The notes below the pieces were generated by a model. The model did no database searches. It worked only from the letters and a program-made list of their open reading frames with translations, and was not told the DNA's origin. Positions 47,279 through 56,303 of a stretch of 56,303 nucleotides of DNA are shown piece after piece (the first letter of the stretch is position 1; each line of letters opens with the position of its first letter). Made by a program: the position numbers and the translations under genes. The DNA is from Thiotrichaceae bacterium (lineage in GTDB: Bacteria; Pseudomonadota; Gammaproteobacteria; Eutrophobiales; Eutrophobiaceae): assembly GCA_012960105.1 (NCBI GenBank), contig DUBV01000083.1, forward strand, positions 7,352 to 63,654, given 5' to 3'.

Positions 47279-48244
47279 ATGTCGAACGTCACCATGCGTG
47301 AAATGCTGGAGGCTGGTGTCCATTTTGGTCATCAAACCCGATACTGGAATCCCAGTATGGCACCATATCTATTTGGTCAGCGTAATAAAATCCATATCAT
47401 TAATCTGGAAAAGACCCTTCCGTTATACGAAGATGCGACGAATTTTGTCAGTAAACTAGCTTCAAGAAAGGGCACCATATTATTTGTCGGCACCAAGCGT
47501 GCGGCACAATCAATTATCGCAGAAGAAGCGGCTCGTTGTGGCATGCCTTATATCAATCGTCGTTGGTTAGGTGGCTTATTGACCAATTTCAAGACGGTTC
47601 GCGGTTCGATTAATCGTTTAAAAGAAATTGAAGCCATGCAGACGGATGGCAGTTTTGAACGTGTTAATAAGAAAGAACAACTTATGCTTAGACGTGAGTT
47701 GGAGAAGTTGAAAGCTAATTTATCGGGTATTAAAGATATGAAAGGCATTCCTGATGCTATTTTCATTATTGATGTTGGCTACGAGAATATTGCTGTAAAT
47801 GAAGCAGTGAAGCTTGGCATACCTGTAGTCGGTATTGTTGATAGTAATAACAGTGCTAAAGGTGTTGATTATGTTATCCCTGGTAACGACGATGCAATTC
47901 GTTCAATTACACTTTATGCCAAAGGTATTGCTGATGCTGTTTTAGAAAGTCGCCAATCTGTTGCTCATATAGGTAGCGAAGAGAATAGCGACGACTTAGT
48001 CGAAATTGATGAATCTGGTGCGCCAATAGCTGCGGTAGAAGCTGCGCCAAAGGTCACAAAGAAAAAGGCTAAGAAAAAGGCAGTAAAGAAAGCAGATAGC
48101 GCTGAAGCAGAAGAAAAACCTGCTGAAGAAGATGCTGAAAAGAAAGTGACTAAAAAGAAAGCAACCGCTAAGAAAAAAGTAGCGAAAAAGAAAGTTGCGA
48201 AAAAAGTCAGCAAAAAGACCGCCGCAAAAGCGGATGACGAATAA
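47279..48244 (+). CDS. rpsB: 30S ribosomal protein S2 with a long Lys/Ala C-terminal tail
   Basis: A 321-residue S2 from ATG 47279 (TAGGAG seven bases before); a longer frame to 47201 has no ribosome-binding site. Residues 1-240 are typical S2: [77 protein letters not shown] and [18 protein letters not shown]. The last 80 or so are a lysine-alanine tail ([35 protein letters not shown]) absent from E. coli S2 (241 residues). The tail resembles the H1-like protein at 2613. Followed by tsf after 41 bp. Confidence 0.95.
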   Translation: MSNVTMREMLEAGVHFGHQTRYWNPSMAPYLFGQRNKIHIINLEKTLPLYEDATNFVSKLASRKGTILFVGTKRAAQSIIAEEAARCGMPYINRRWLGGLLTNFKTVRGSINRLKEIEAMQTDGSFERVNKKEQLMLRRELEKLKANLSGIKDMKGIPDAIFIIDVGYENIAVNEAVKLGIPVVGIVDSNNSAKGVDYVIPGNDDAIRSITLYAKGIADAVLESRQSVAHIGSEENSDDLVEIDESGAPIAAVEAAPKVTKKKAKKKAVKKADSAEAEEKPAEEDAEKKVTKKKATAKKKVAKKKVAKKVSKKTAAKADDE

Positions 48245-48285
48245 TTAGTCGTTTTTCAGATTAGATAAGTTAGAGGGATTATTAG

Positions 48286-49152
48286 ATGCAAATTACTGCT
48301 TCATTAGTTAAAGAGCTTCGTGAACGTACAGGCGCAGGGATGATGGATTGTAAAAAGGCTTTGCAGGAAGCCAATGGTGATATTGAAACCGCAATTGAAG
48401 ATATGCGTAAATCAGGTGCAGCTAAAGCAGCCAAGAAAGCCGGTCGTATTGCAGCTGAAGGAATTATCTCCATCAAACAAGATGGAAATGACGTTACCAT
48501 TCTGGAAATCAACTGCGAAACTGATTTTGTTGCTAAGGATGAAAATTTTCTTACCTTTACTAGCAATGTTATCGATGCTGTTTCCGCACAAAATCCAAGT
48601 GATGTTGAAGCATTGAATGGACTTAGTGTGGGCGACCAAACTGTTGAAGAAGCAACTCAGCAATTAATTACCAAGATTGGTGAGAAAATTACGGTGCGTC
48701 GTTTTGAAAAACGTACTGCTACAGGCCCAGTTGGAACTTATTCTCATGGTGTTCGTATTGGTGTTGTTGTTGAGCTTGAAGGCGGAGATGAAACGTTGGC
48801 TAAGGATATAGCCATGCATGTTGCTGCTAGCAAGCCTGTTTGCATTAGCGAAGATCAGGTCCCTCAAGATGAGTTGGTTAAGGAAAAAGCAATCTTTGTC
48901 GCTCAAGCAGAAGAAAGTGGTAAGCCTGCCGAGATCATTGAAAAGATGGTCTCAGGAAAAATTAAGAAATTCTTAAAAGAGATTACTTTGCTGGGGCAGC
49001 CTTTTGTTAAAGACCCTGATCAAACAGTAGAGAAATTACTTCAAACTGCCAATGCCAGCGTTGTATCGTTTATTCGTTATGAAGTAGGTGAAGGTATTGA
49101 GAAGAAGGTTGATAACTTTGCTGAAGAAGTTAAAGCCCAGGCCAAAGGTTAG
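48286..49152 (+). CDS. tsf: Elongation factor Ts
   Basis: A 288-residue guanine nucleotide exchange factor for EF-Tu. N-terminal UBA-like domain [26 protein letters not shown], core blocks [43 protein letters not shown] and the late [24 protein letters not shown] upstream of the start. Standard length, immediate partner of rpsB as in nearly all bacteria. Confidence 0.97.
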   Translation: MQITASLVKELRERTGAGMMDCKKALQEANGDIETAIEDMRKSGAAKAAKKAGRIAAEGIISIKQDGNDVTILEINCETDFVAKDENFLTFTSNVIDAVSAQNPSDVEALNGLSVGDQTVEEATQQLITKIGEKITVRRFEKRTATGPVGTYSHGVRIGVVVELEGGDETLAKDIAMHVAASKPVCISEDQVPQDELVKEKAIFVAQAEESGKPAEIIEKMVSGKIKKFLKEITLLGQPFVKDPDQTVEKLLQTANASVVSFIRYEVGEGIEKKVDNFAEEVKAQAKG

Positions 49153-49172
49153 GCTGAGGGAGACTGGTTAGT

Positions 49173-49898
49173 ATGTCTAACCCGTCCAGCACTGCAAAAT
49201 ACAGGCGGGTTTTAATTAAGCTCAGTGGTGAGGCATTGATGGGGAACGAAGCCTATGGCATCGATCCTGACATGATAAGCCGAATTGCCGGTGAAATAGC
49301 GGAGCTTAGTAAACAAGGTACAGAAGTTGCCATCGTTATTGGCGGTGGCAATATCTTTCGTGGCACCGGCCTGGCCGCCTCAGGTATTGATCGTGTTACT
49401 GCTGATCAGATGGGGATGTTAGCTACCATTATGAATTCACTGGCGATGCAAGATGCGCTAGAGCGAATTAATTTACACGCCAGAGTCATGTCGGCTCTAA
49501 AAATCAATGAAGTTTGCGAAGACTATATTCGTCGTCGTGCTGTGCGCCATCTTCAGAAGGGGCGCGTTGTCATTTTAGCTGCCGGTACAGGCAATCCCTT
49601 TTTTACTACAGACTCAGCAGCTAGTTTACGTGCGATTGAACTGGGCGCTGAATTATTAATCAAAGCAACTAAAGTCGATGGTGTTTATTCTTCAGACCCA
49701 ATGAAAAATAAAGATGCTGTTCGATATGATACCCTGAGTTATGATGAAGTTATTGAACGTAAATTAGGTGTTATGGATACGACCGCCGTAGTTCTTTGTC
49801 GTGATAACAATATGCCTCTGAGAGTATTAAATATGACAAAGCCGGGTTCACTTTTAAAAGCAGTACAAGGTGAAGATGAAGGAACCCTTGTAGAATAA
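49173..49898 (+). CDS. pyrH: UMP kinase
   Basis: A 241-residue hexameric kinase phosphorylating UMP. Motifs: [70 protein letters not shown] and [13 protein letters not shown]. Length identical to E. coli PyrH. Starts 20 bp after tsf, so part of the same transcript. A TAGCCTA...TAGGCTA inverted repeat (49901-49939) lies between it and frr. Confidence 0.97.
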   Translation: MSNPSSTAKYRRVLIKLSGEALMGNEAYGIDPDMISRIAGEIAELSKQGTEVAIVIGGGNIFRGTGLAASGIDRVTADQMGMLATIMNSLAMQDALERINLHARVMSALKINEVCEDYIRRRAVRHLQKGRVVILAAGTGNPFFTTDSAASLRAIELGAELLIKATKVDGVYSSDPMKNKDAVRYDTLSYDEVIERKLGVMDTTAVVLCRDNNMPLRVLNMTKPGSLLKAVQGEDEGTLVE

Positions 49899-49953
49899 GT
49901 TAGCCTAAATAATGTTTAGTCTAAGCAACGCCTAGGCTAGTAGGAGAAAGAAC

Positions 49954-50511
49954 ATGATTGAAGATATTATTAGTGATGCGAAAACACGTATGCTGAAGAG
50001 TTTTGAATCCTTGAAAGCTGAAATGTCTAAAATTAGAACAGGTCGTGCACATCCAGGTTTACTGGAGCAGGTAAAAGTCAGTTATTACGGAACAGATACA
50101 CCTCTAAATCAGGTAGCGAGTATTAATGTTATTGATGCCAGAATGTTAGGTGTTAATGCATTTGATAAAAGTAGTGTTCCTGATATTGAAAAGGCGATTA
50201 TGAATGCTAATCTTGGTTTAAATCCAGTGACGACGGGAGACTTGATTCGTGTTCCTTTACCAGCCTTAACTGAAGAACGACGTAAAGATTTAATTAAAAT
50301 AGTTCGTGCTGAAGCCGAAAAGGCACGTGTTGCTATTCGTAATATCAGACGTGATGCTAATTCATCTTGCAAAGAGCTGATTAAAGAAAAATTGATTGGT
50401 GAAGATGATGAGCGTCGAGCAGAAGAGCAAATTCAAAAAATAACCAATGAAAATATTGCAACGATAGACAAGAGTCTTGAACAGAAAGAAGCAGAGATGC
50501 TCGAAATTTAA
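49954..50511 (+). CDS. frr: Ribosome recycling factor
   Basis: A 185-residue two-domain factor that splits post-termination ribosomes with EF-G. Typical sequence: [46 protein letters not shown], the hinge and second domain [40 protein letters not shown] and a C-terminal helix pair. Length equals E. coli Frr. TAGGAGA ribosome-binding site at about 49940. Confidence 0.97.
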   Translation: MIEDIISDAKTRMLKSFESLKAEMSKIRTGRAHPGLLEQVKVSYYGTDTPLNQVASINVIDARMLGVNAFDKSSVPDIEKAIMNANLGLNPVTTGDLIRVPLPALTEERRKDLIKIVRAEAEKARVAIRNIRRDANSSCKELIKEKLIGEDDERRAEEQIQKITNENIATIDKSLEQKEAEMLEI

Positions 50512-50581
50512 GTCAGCAACATTATTCAAATATTATCATTCCTATAGTTAATAATCTGCGATTGCCGATATAGCAATAGTG

Positions 50582-51328
50582 ATGGATAGCGAAACTAAAC
50601 TTCCCAAGCCAGAGCATATTGCCATCATCATGGATGGAAATGGCCGATGGGCAAAAAATAAAAACTTACCTCGTGCCTCCGGTCATCATGCTGGTGTCAA
50701 AACACTACGAAAATTAATAGAACATGCTGTTGCTCAAAGATTGAGTGCGATGACGGTCTATGCCTTTAGTCGTGAAAATTGGCAGCGTCCAGAAAAAGAA
50801 GTCGATCTATTAATGGAACTCTTCATGACGGCATTGAAATCTGAAGTTGAAGATTTGCAGAAGAATAATGTACGCTTAAAATTTATCGGTGATAAAACAG
50901 CATTTAGTGATAAGTTACAAAAAATCATTAGTGATTCCGAAACACTCACCTCCGAAAATTCAGGTTTGTCTTTAAATATAGCGGCAAACTACAGCGGCCG
51001 TTGGGATATTACCCAAGCGTTTCAATCAATCTCTGGAGATATTACTTCAGGAAAATTATCGGCTACTGATATTAATGAGGGACTTATTTCTGAAAGGATG
51101 TCTTCGGCAGAATATAAAGAACCCGATCTGTTTATTCGCACCGGAGGTGAACAGCGTATAAGTAATTATTTTTTGTGGCAACTGGCTTATACCGAGTTAT
51201 ATTTTACCGATGTATTATGGCCTGACTTTAGTACAGAACAATTTGGTATTGCATTAGATTGGTTTGCTAATAGACAAAGACGATTTGGTAAAACTTCGGA
51301 ACAAATAGAAAATAATAATAATAACTAA
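50582..51328 (+). CDS. uppS: Undecaprenyl diphosphate synthase (cis-prenyltransferase)
   Basis: A 248-residue enzyme adding isopentenyl units to farnesyl diphosphate for the C55 cell-wall carrier. Motifs: HIAIIMDGNGRWAKNKNLPRASGHHAG with the catalytic Asp, YAFSRENWQRP, the IAANYSGRWDI block and LFIRTGGEQRISNYFLWQLAYTELYF. ATG 50582 follows a GTG at 50579; neither has a strong ribosome-binding site. A short Asn-rich end (ENNNNN) is unusual. Six bp before cdsA. Confidence 0.95.
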   Translation: MDSETKLPKPEHIAIIMDGNGRWAKNKNLPRASGHHAGVKTLRKLIEHAVAQRLSAMTVYAFSRENWQRPEKEVDLLMELFMTALKSEVEDLQKNNVRLKFIGDKTAFSDKLQKIISDSETLTSENSGLSLNIAANYSGRWDITQAFQSISGDITSGKLSATDINEGLISERMSSAEYKEPDLFIRTGGEQRISNYFLWQLAYTELYFTDVLWPDFSTEQFGIALDWFANRQRRFGKTSEQIENNNNN

Positions 51329-51334
51329 ATAATC

Positions 51335-52156
51335 ATGCTTAAAAATAGAATTATTACAGCCCTGATTTTGATTCCCATGGTCATCGTATTTATATTTTTC
51401 GTTGACACGATATGGTTTGCAATATTGTTTGCTGCATTTGCAGCGATTGGTGCATGGGAGTGGGGGGGGCTTTGTAAGTTAAGTAAATCAATTAAATATA
51501 TCTATGCTACATTTCTTTTATTGATGCTAGCCGTTATATATTGGCTTGATAATCGTTACTTATATAATACTATTATTTTATGCGGGGCAGTTTATTGGTT
51601 ATTCGCCATTGTCCTTATTGTGTCTTATCAAAAGCAGCACAATTTATTGCCAACGTCGCCAGCTCTTTTAATAATTATTGGTTTGTTGTTATTAATCCCA
51701 ATGTGGTCTGGTTTAATTTTACTTAAATCATTCTCTGCTAATGGTGCTGCATTAATTATGATGTTGATGTTACTTATTTGGGGCGCAGACACTGCCGCTT
51801 ATTTCGCCGGCAAAAAATGGGGTAAACGTAAACTTTCTAGTCGAGTGAGTCCTGGCAAAACATGGGAAGGGACTATTGCGGGTATCGCCTCAGCTGTTGT
51901 AATTGCAGTATGCTATGTTATTGCTACAAATAAAAACTTAGGTGATAGTTTTATGTTTATAGGCTTATCAATGTTGACCGTTATAGGGTCGGTGTTTGGT
52001 GATTTAATGGAAAGTTTGGTAAAGCGTGAAGCAGGACAGAAAAATAGTGGCAATATATTACCGGGTCATGGCGGTGTTATGGACAGAATAGATAGTTTAA
52101 CTGCGGCTAGTCCTATTTTTGTGTTTGGTCTTATCTCTATAGGGTTAATTGGATGA
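51335..52156 (+). CDS. cdsA: Phosphatidate cytidylyltransferase
   Basis: A 273-residue integral membrane enzyme making CDP-diacylglycerol from CTP and phosphatidate. About eight hydrophobic segments and the family signature near the end: [37 protein letters not shown], with metal-binding Asp residues. Earlier [15 protein letters not shown] is also conserved. The last base block overlaps dxr (ATGA at 52153-52156). Confidence 0.95.
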   Translation: MLKNRIITALILIPMVIVFIFFVDTIWFAILFAAFAAIGAWEWGGLCKLSKSIKYIYATFLLLMLAVIYWLDNRYLYNTIILCGAVYWLFAIVLIVSYQKQHNLLPTSPALLIIIGLLLLIPMWSGLILLKSFSANGAALIMMLMLLIWGADTAAYFAGKKWGKRKLSSRVSPGKTWEGTIAGIASAVVIAVCYVIATNKNLGDSFMFIGLSMLTVIGSVFGDLMESLVKREAGQKNSGNILPGHGGVMDRIDSLTAASPIFVFGLISIGLIG

Positions 52157-53334
52157 AGGGAATTACTGTATTAGGTGCTACGGGTAGCATAGGTGTTAAT
52201 ACACTGGATGTGGTTTCGCGTCACCCGGACAAATATTATATCAAAGCCTTAACTGCGAATACCAATGTCGATACTTTATTAGAACAGTGTCTTAAACATG
52301 AACCTGAATTTGCGGTAATGGTAAATGAAGATGCCGCATTAAAGTTAGAACATGAGTTAAAGAAGAGTGCTTCTGATGTTGTCGTCTTAAGCGGCATTGA
52401 TGGATTACTTAAAGTAGCAGAACTTGATGATGTTGATTACGTTATGGCGGCTATCGTTGGAGCTGCAGGTTTGTTACCTACATTAGCTGCAGCGGAAGCA
52501 GGTAAACGCGTATTGCTTGCTAATAAAGAAGCGCTGGTTATGTCTGGCAAGTTATTCATGGATGTTATCGAAAAAAATAACGCTGAATTGTTGCCGATTG
52601 ATAGTGAACATAACGCTATTTTTCAATGTATGCCCGCAGACTTTGGTAAAAATGTCGAAAGCCTGGGTGTTAAAAAAGTATTGTTAACCGCATCAGGCGG
52701 GCCTTTTCGTACGACACCCTTAGAACAACTTTCTTCAATGACTCCTGAGCAAGCTTGCGCTCATCCTAACTGGGATATGGGTAGAAAAATTTCAGTTGAT
52801 TCGGCAACGATGATGAATAAAGGTTTAGAAGTTATAGAAGCGTGTTGGTTATTTCATGTTCAAGCCGACTTTATACAAGTGATTATTCACCCTCAAAGCG
52901 TGATTCATTCTCTAGTTGAATATAGTGACGGTTCAGTATTAGCGCAGTTAGGTAATCCGGACATGCGTACGCCAATTGCTTATGGTCTCGCTTGGCCAGA
53001 GCGAATTGATGCCGGTGTTGAACGGCTCGATTTATTTGATATTGCCCAACTTGATTTTATTGTTCCTGACGAACAACGGTTTCCTTGTTTACGGCTTGCT
53101 CGTGAAGCTATGCAACAAGGAGGCACGAGCAGTGCAATTTTAAATGCAGCGAATGAAATTGCTGTAAATGAATTTTTACAAAAAAATATTAGGTTTACTG
53201 ATATTGCTAACGTTATTGAAACAGTATTAGAAAATGTGACGCAGCACGAAGCAACATCACTTGATGTTATTTTGGAAGATGACAAGTTAGCACGTGGTTA
53301 TGCGATGCAAACAATTAAAGGTATGCAAATATGA
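52153..53334 (+). CDS. dxr: 1-deoxy-D-xylulose 5-phosphate reductoisomerase
   Basis: A 393-residue NADPH enzyme converting DXP to MEP, the second step of the non-mevalonate pathway and target of fosmidomycin. [14 protein letters not shown] (NADPH), [24 protein letters not shown] with metal Asp/Glu, LTASGGPFR and [22 protein letters not shown] are as expected. Start overlaps the cdsA stop, and its stop overlaps the rseP start, so the three are coupled. Confidence 0.96.
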   Translation: MKGITVLGATGSIGVNTLDVVSRHPDKYYIKALTANTNVDTLLEQCLKHEPEFAVMVNEDAALKLEHELKKSASDVVVLSGIDGLLKVAELDDVDYVMAAIVGAAGLLPTLAAAEAGKRVLLANKEALVMSGKLFMDVIEKNNAELLPIDSEHNAIFQCMPADFGKNVESLGVKKVLLTASGGPFRTTPLEQLSSMTPEQACAHPNWDMGRKISVDSATMMNKGLEVIEACWLFHVQADFIQVIIHPQSVIHSLVEYSDGSVLAQLGNPDMRTPIAYGLAWPERIDAGVERLDLFDIAQLDFIVPDEQRFPCLRLAREAMQQGGTSSAILNAANEIAVNEFLQKNIRFTDIANVIETVLENVTQHEATSLDVILEDDKLARGYAMQTIKGMQI

Positions 53335-54698
53335 TCGATATACTGCAATCTATAGTTGCTTTTATTGTTGCGCTTGGCGTATTGATTACTTTTCATGAGT
53401 TTGGTCATTATTGGATAGCTCGCCGTTGTGATGTGAAAATTTTACGATTCTCTATTGGTTTTGGTCGGACTATATACAAAAGGACATTTGGTGAAGATAA
53501 GACCGAGTTTGTTATAGCGGCTTTGCCTTTAGGTGGTTATGTAAAAATGTTGGATGAACGTGAAGGTGACGTTAAAGAAGAAGATCTACCTCGTTCATTT
53601 AATTACAAACCACTATGGCAACGTTTTGCGATTGTTTCAGCTGGTCCCATATTTAATTTTATCTTTGCAATATTTGCTTACTGGATAGTTTTTGTTATTG
53701 GTGTAAATGGTTTGAAACCATTTATTGGCGATGTCGAGCCTTTGTCAATAAGTTCACGAGCAGGTTTGGTTTCGGGTCAGGAAATTATTTCAATAAATAA
53801 TGTTAAAACACCAACGTGGTCTACAGTGGTCGACGCACTTGTTAATTATACTGTTAATGCTGATGTTATTAATATTAATGTCATCGATAGTGAAGGTGTT
53901 GAGCAGAATGCACAAATTGATCTATCTGAAATATCTATAGATGAAATGGCTGAAGGAAAATTATTGGAAGCTTTAGGCTTAAGCGTTATTAAATTAAAGT
54001 TGGCAGCAATTATTGGAGAGATATTGCCCGGAGGTGCAGCTGAAAGAAGTGGCCTACTTCAAAATGATGAGATTATAAGTGTGGATGGAGGAGCCGTAAC
54101 CTCATGGGGAGAGTGGGTCGCAATAATTAGAAAGAGTCCTGATCAAATGCTCGAGCTTGCAGTGTTGCGTGGTGGTTTAACGATGACGATAGAAATCATT
54201 CCTGAACGATTAGAATTGGAAAACGAAATTATTGGTCGTATTGGAGCTGGAGCATATAGACCGGATGGATGGTTTGAATCTTACTTTACTCTAGAAGCTT
54301 ATAGCGTGCCTTATGCTTTTATAAAAGCATCAAAAAAAACATGGGAAATGTCAGTGTTAACTCTTCGAGTACTTGGTAAAATGCTGGTTGGTGAAGCATC
54401 AGTAAAAAACTTGAGTGGTCCAATAAGTATTGCTAAATATGCAGGGCAATCAGCTGGTATTGGCTTGGTTGCTTTTTTAAGTTTTATGGCAATAGTTAGT
54501 GTCAGTTTAGGCGTATTAAATCTCCTGCCTGTACCACTATTAGATGGCGGCCACTTAATGTATTATCTTGTCGAGCTTGTAATAGGAAAACCTGTGTCTG
54601 AGGCTATGCAGATACTTGGGCAACAAGTCGGTTTAGTTTTGTTGTTAGGATTGATGAGTATTGCTATATTTAACGACATTACTCGTTTATTTGGGTGA
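53331..54698 (+). CDS. rseP: Site-2 protease RseP
   Basis: A 455-residue intramembrane zinc protease. Active-site HEFGHYW at about 22-28, two periplasmic PDZ domains (about 115-310) and the third-helix LDG motif [21 protein letters not shown]. It makes the second cut in RseA during envelope stress, releasing sigma-E, and clears signal peptides. Standard length, ATGA overlap with dxr, and bamA follows as in most Gammaproteobacteria. Confidence 0.95.
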   Translation: MIDILQSIVAFIVALGVLITFHEFGHYWIARRCDVKILRFSIGFGRTIYKRTFGEDKTEFVIAALPLGGYVKMLDEREGDVKEEDLPRSFNYKPLWQRFAIVSAGPIFNFIFAIFAYWIVFVIGVNGLKPFIGDVEPLSISSRAGLVSGQEIISINNVKTPTWSTVVDALVNYTVNADVININVIDSEGVEQNAQIDLSEISIDEMAEGKLLEALGLSVIKLKLAAIIGEILPGGAAERSGLLQNDEIISVDGGAVTSWGEWVAIIRKSPDQMLELAVLRGGLTMTIEIIPERLELENEIIGRIGAGAYRPDGWFESYFTLEAYSVPYAFIKASKKTWEMSVLTLRVLGKMLVGEASVKNLSGPISIAKYAGQSAGIGLVAFLSFMAIVSVSLGVLNLLPVPLLDGGHLMYYLVELVIGKPVSEAMQILGQQVGLVLLLGLMSIAIFNDITRLFG

Positions 54699-54840
54699 TT
54701 CTACAATAATAAAAAAATAACAACTGGATAGAGTTAATAGTTAATAAAATACTTTAGGTTTCAATGCGTTCTGTTCGCTTCATTACAGGTAGCAGAAGTC
54801 ATTTTAAATAATTATAAAAATAAAATAAGTAATCAAGGAT

Positions 54841-56303
54841 ATGCAATTCAAACTTAAGAATATACTTTATGTTTTATTATTAATGCTATCGATGGTTGTT
54901 TCATTGCAGGCAGCAGAAGAGTTTGTGATCGAAGATATTCGAGTCGAAGGATTAGAACGAATTACTCCGGGAACAGTATTTAATTATTTACCGATGAAAG
55001 TAGGAGATACTTTTGATGATTCCCGTTCATCAGAGGCAGTCCGAGCATTATTTAAAACCGGTTTTTTTGAAGATGTCAGGCTAGAAAGAGATGGGGAGAT
55101 ACTTGTCTTCATTCTTAAAGAACGTTCCGCAATTGGTAGCATTACCATGACGGGTAATGAAGATATTGAAACAGATGATTTATTGGATAACTTGAAGCAA
55201 TTTGGTTTTGCAGAAGGGCGTGTGTTTGTTCAATCTCAGTTAGACCAAACTGAACAAGAGCTACAACGTCAGTATTATTCGTTTGGTAAATATGCTGTTA
55301 AAATCACTTCAACGGTTACCGAGCTAGACGACAATCGTGTGGCCATAGTTATTGATGTGTCAGAAGGTCTGGCCGCTAAAATCAAAAAAATCAATATTGT
55401 TGGAAACTCTGTTTTTGATGAGAAAAAATTACTTAAGCAGTTTAAATTAAGTACTCCTAGTTGGTATTCTTTTTATTCAAGTAGTGACCAATATTCAAAA
55501 CAAAAACTTTCCGGCGATTTAGAAGCATTACGATCTTATTATCTGGATCATGGCTATCTTAATTTTAATATTGATTCGACTCAGGTATCGATTACTCCTG
55601 ACAAGAAGGATATTTATATAACAATTAATATAAGTGAGGGTGTGCAATATACCGTTTCAGAAGTTAAATTGGCGGGCGACTTGATTTTACCAGAAGAAGA
55701 TTTATTTGGATTGATATCTATTAATAGCGGCGAATTATTTTCTCGTAAAAAAGTAACGGACAGTAGCAAGTTATTAACTGATCGATTAGGTGAAGAAGGC
55801 TATTCGTTTGCAAATGTGAATTCTATCCCTGACATAAACAAAGATGATAAAACGGTTTCGATAACTTTTTTTGTTGATCCAAGTAAGCGTGTTTATGTAA
55901 GGCGGATTAATTTTTCTGGAAACTCAATAACTCGAGATGAAGTATTAAGAAGGGAAATGCGACAACAGGAAGGTGCATGGATTTCTACTAAACAAGTGGA
56001 GCGAGGAAAGCAACGGTTAGGAAGAACGGGATATTTCAAGGATGTTAATGTTGATACACCGGCAGTACCTGGTACAACAGATCAGGTTGATGTCAATTAT
56101 TCAGTAGTAGAAAATCCGGGTGGAAAGATAGGCTTTGGTCTAGGCTTTTCACAGGGACAAGGGATAATACTTAATACCAGCATTAGTCAGGATAACTTCT
56201 TGGGTAGTGGCAATCGAATTCGGTTTGCTTTTAATAATAGTAGTGTTAATACACAGTACTCTTTAGGTTATCTTAATCCTTACTATACCGAAGACGGTAT
56301 TAG
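54841..56303 (+). CDS. bamA: Outer membrane assembly factor BamA (5' part, cut by window end)
   Basis: An open frame from ATG 54841 to the window end, 487 codons. Signal peptide (about 1-22), then five POTRA domains: FVIEDIRVEGLERITPGTVFNYLP, SAIGSITMTGNEDIETDDLL, IKKINIVGNSVFDEKKLLKQF, YTVSEVKLAGDLILPEEDLFGLI and VYVRRINFSGNSITRDEVLRREM; the barrel starts near GGKIGFGLGFSQGQG. BamA inserts beta-barrel proteins into the outer membrane. There is no clear sigma-E promoter in the 142-bp gap before it. Confidence 0.95.
   Translation, partial: MQFKLKNILYVLLLMLSMVVSLQAAEEFVIEDIRVEGLERITPGTVFNYLPMKVGDTFDDSRSSEAVRALFKTGFFEDVRLERDGEILVFILKERSAIGSITMTGNEDIETDDLLDNLKQFGFAEGRVFVQSQLDQTEQELQRQYYSFGKYAVKITSTVTELDDNRVAIVIDVSEGLAAKIKKINIVGNSVFDEKKLLKQFKLSTPSWYSFYSSSDQYSKQKLSGDLEALRSYYLDHGYLNFNIDSTQVSITPDKKDIYITINISEGVQYTVSEVKLAGDLILPEEDLFGLISINSGELFSRKKVTDSSKLLTDRLGEEGYSFANVNSIPDINKDDKTVSITFFVDPSKRVYVRRINFSGNSITRDEVLRREMRQQEGAWISTKQVERGKQRLGRTGYFKDVNVDTPAVPGTTDQVDVNYSVVENPGGKIGFGLGFSQGQGIILNTSISQDNFLGSGNRIRFAFNNSSVNTQYSLGYLNPYYTEDGI

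Overview
The window reads as chromosome from an AT-rich gammaproteobacterium. The strongest evidence is the block map-glnD on one strand facing rpsB-tsf-pyrH-frr-uppS-cdsA-dxr-rseP-bamA on the other, plus mutH, which is confined to a subset of Gammaproteobacteria. I cannot name the genus from sequence alone.

Layout. 1-11.3 kb holds accessory and housekeeping genes with several decayed neighbours: a solute symporter, a K+ channel, a lysine/alanine-rich H1-like protein with a clear terminator, a desaturase, an SRAP protein whose Cys2 is replaced by Tyr, an orphan Pycsar-effector-like membrane protein, a Y-family polymerase with a GAAC-N7-GAAC box upstream, and a beta-barrel gene reduced to its 3' end. 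11.6-25 kb carries an M28 peptidase, glycerate kinase, avtA, sohB, a truncated DUF2339 gene, and a signalling cluster: a degenerate REC-GGDEF-EAL protein, a cyclic-nucleotide-binding protein and a PilZ-like protein. 25-36 kb has mtaB, a frameshifted orphan gene, an S9 peptidase, an isocitrate dehydrogenase that appears to start at AUU, the tail-specific protease prc and an FKBP isomerase.

The most striking region is 36.8-42.9 kb. A tyrosine recombinase sits head to head with dusA. At the far side, just after mutH, lies a displaced copy of the original dusA 5' end (28 codons, reading ...SIAPMMD...). The two copies share the core ATGATGGAC, so this is a dusA-integrated island of about 6.1 kb that split an ancestral mutH-dusA operon. 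The integrase is amber-truncated just after its catalytic Tyr. The main cargo is one GC-rich gene for a 1281-residue secreted protein: a signal peptide, an N-terminal region of about 430 residues that I do not recognise, about 760 residues of very alanine-rich acidic sequence, and a small C-terminal beta-rich domain. I regard this as the best candidate for something undescribed.

The right end (43-56 kb) is canonical and compact: nitrogen sensing (glnD), N-terminal Met removal (map), translation (rpsB, tsf, frr), UMP kinase (pyrH), isoprenoid and phospholipid precursors (dxr, uppS, cdsA), and envelope proteolysis and barrel assembly (rseP, bamA, cut by the window end). RpsB carries a long Lys/Ala tail that echoes the H1-like protein. 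No rRNA, tRNA or CRISPR array was seen.
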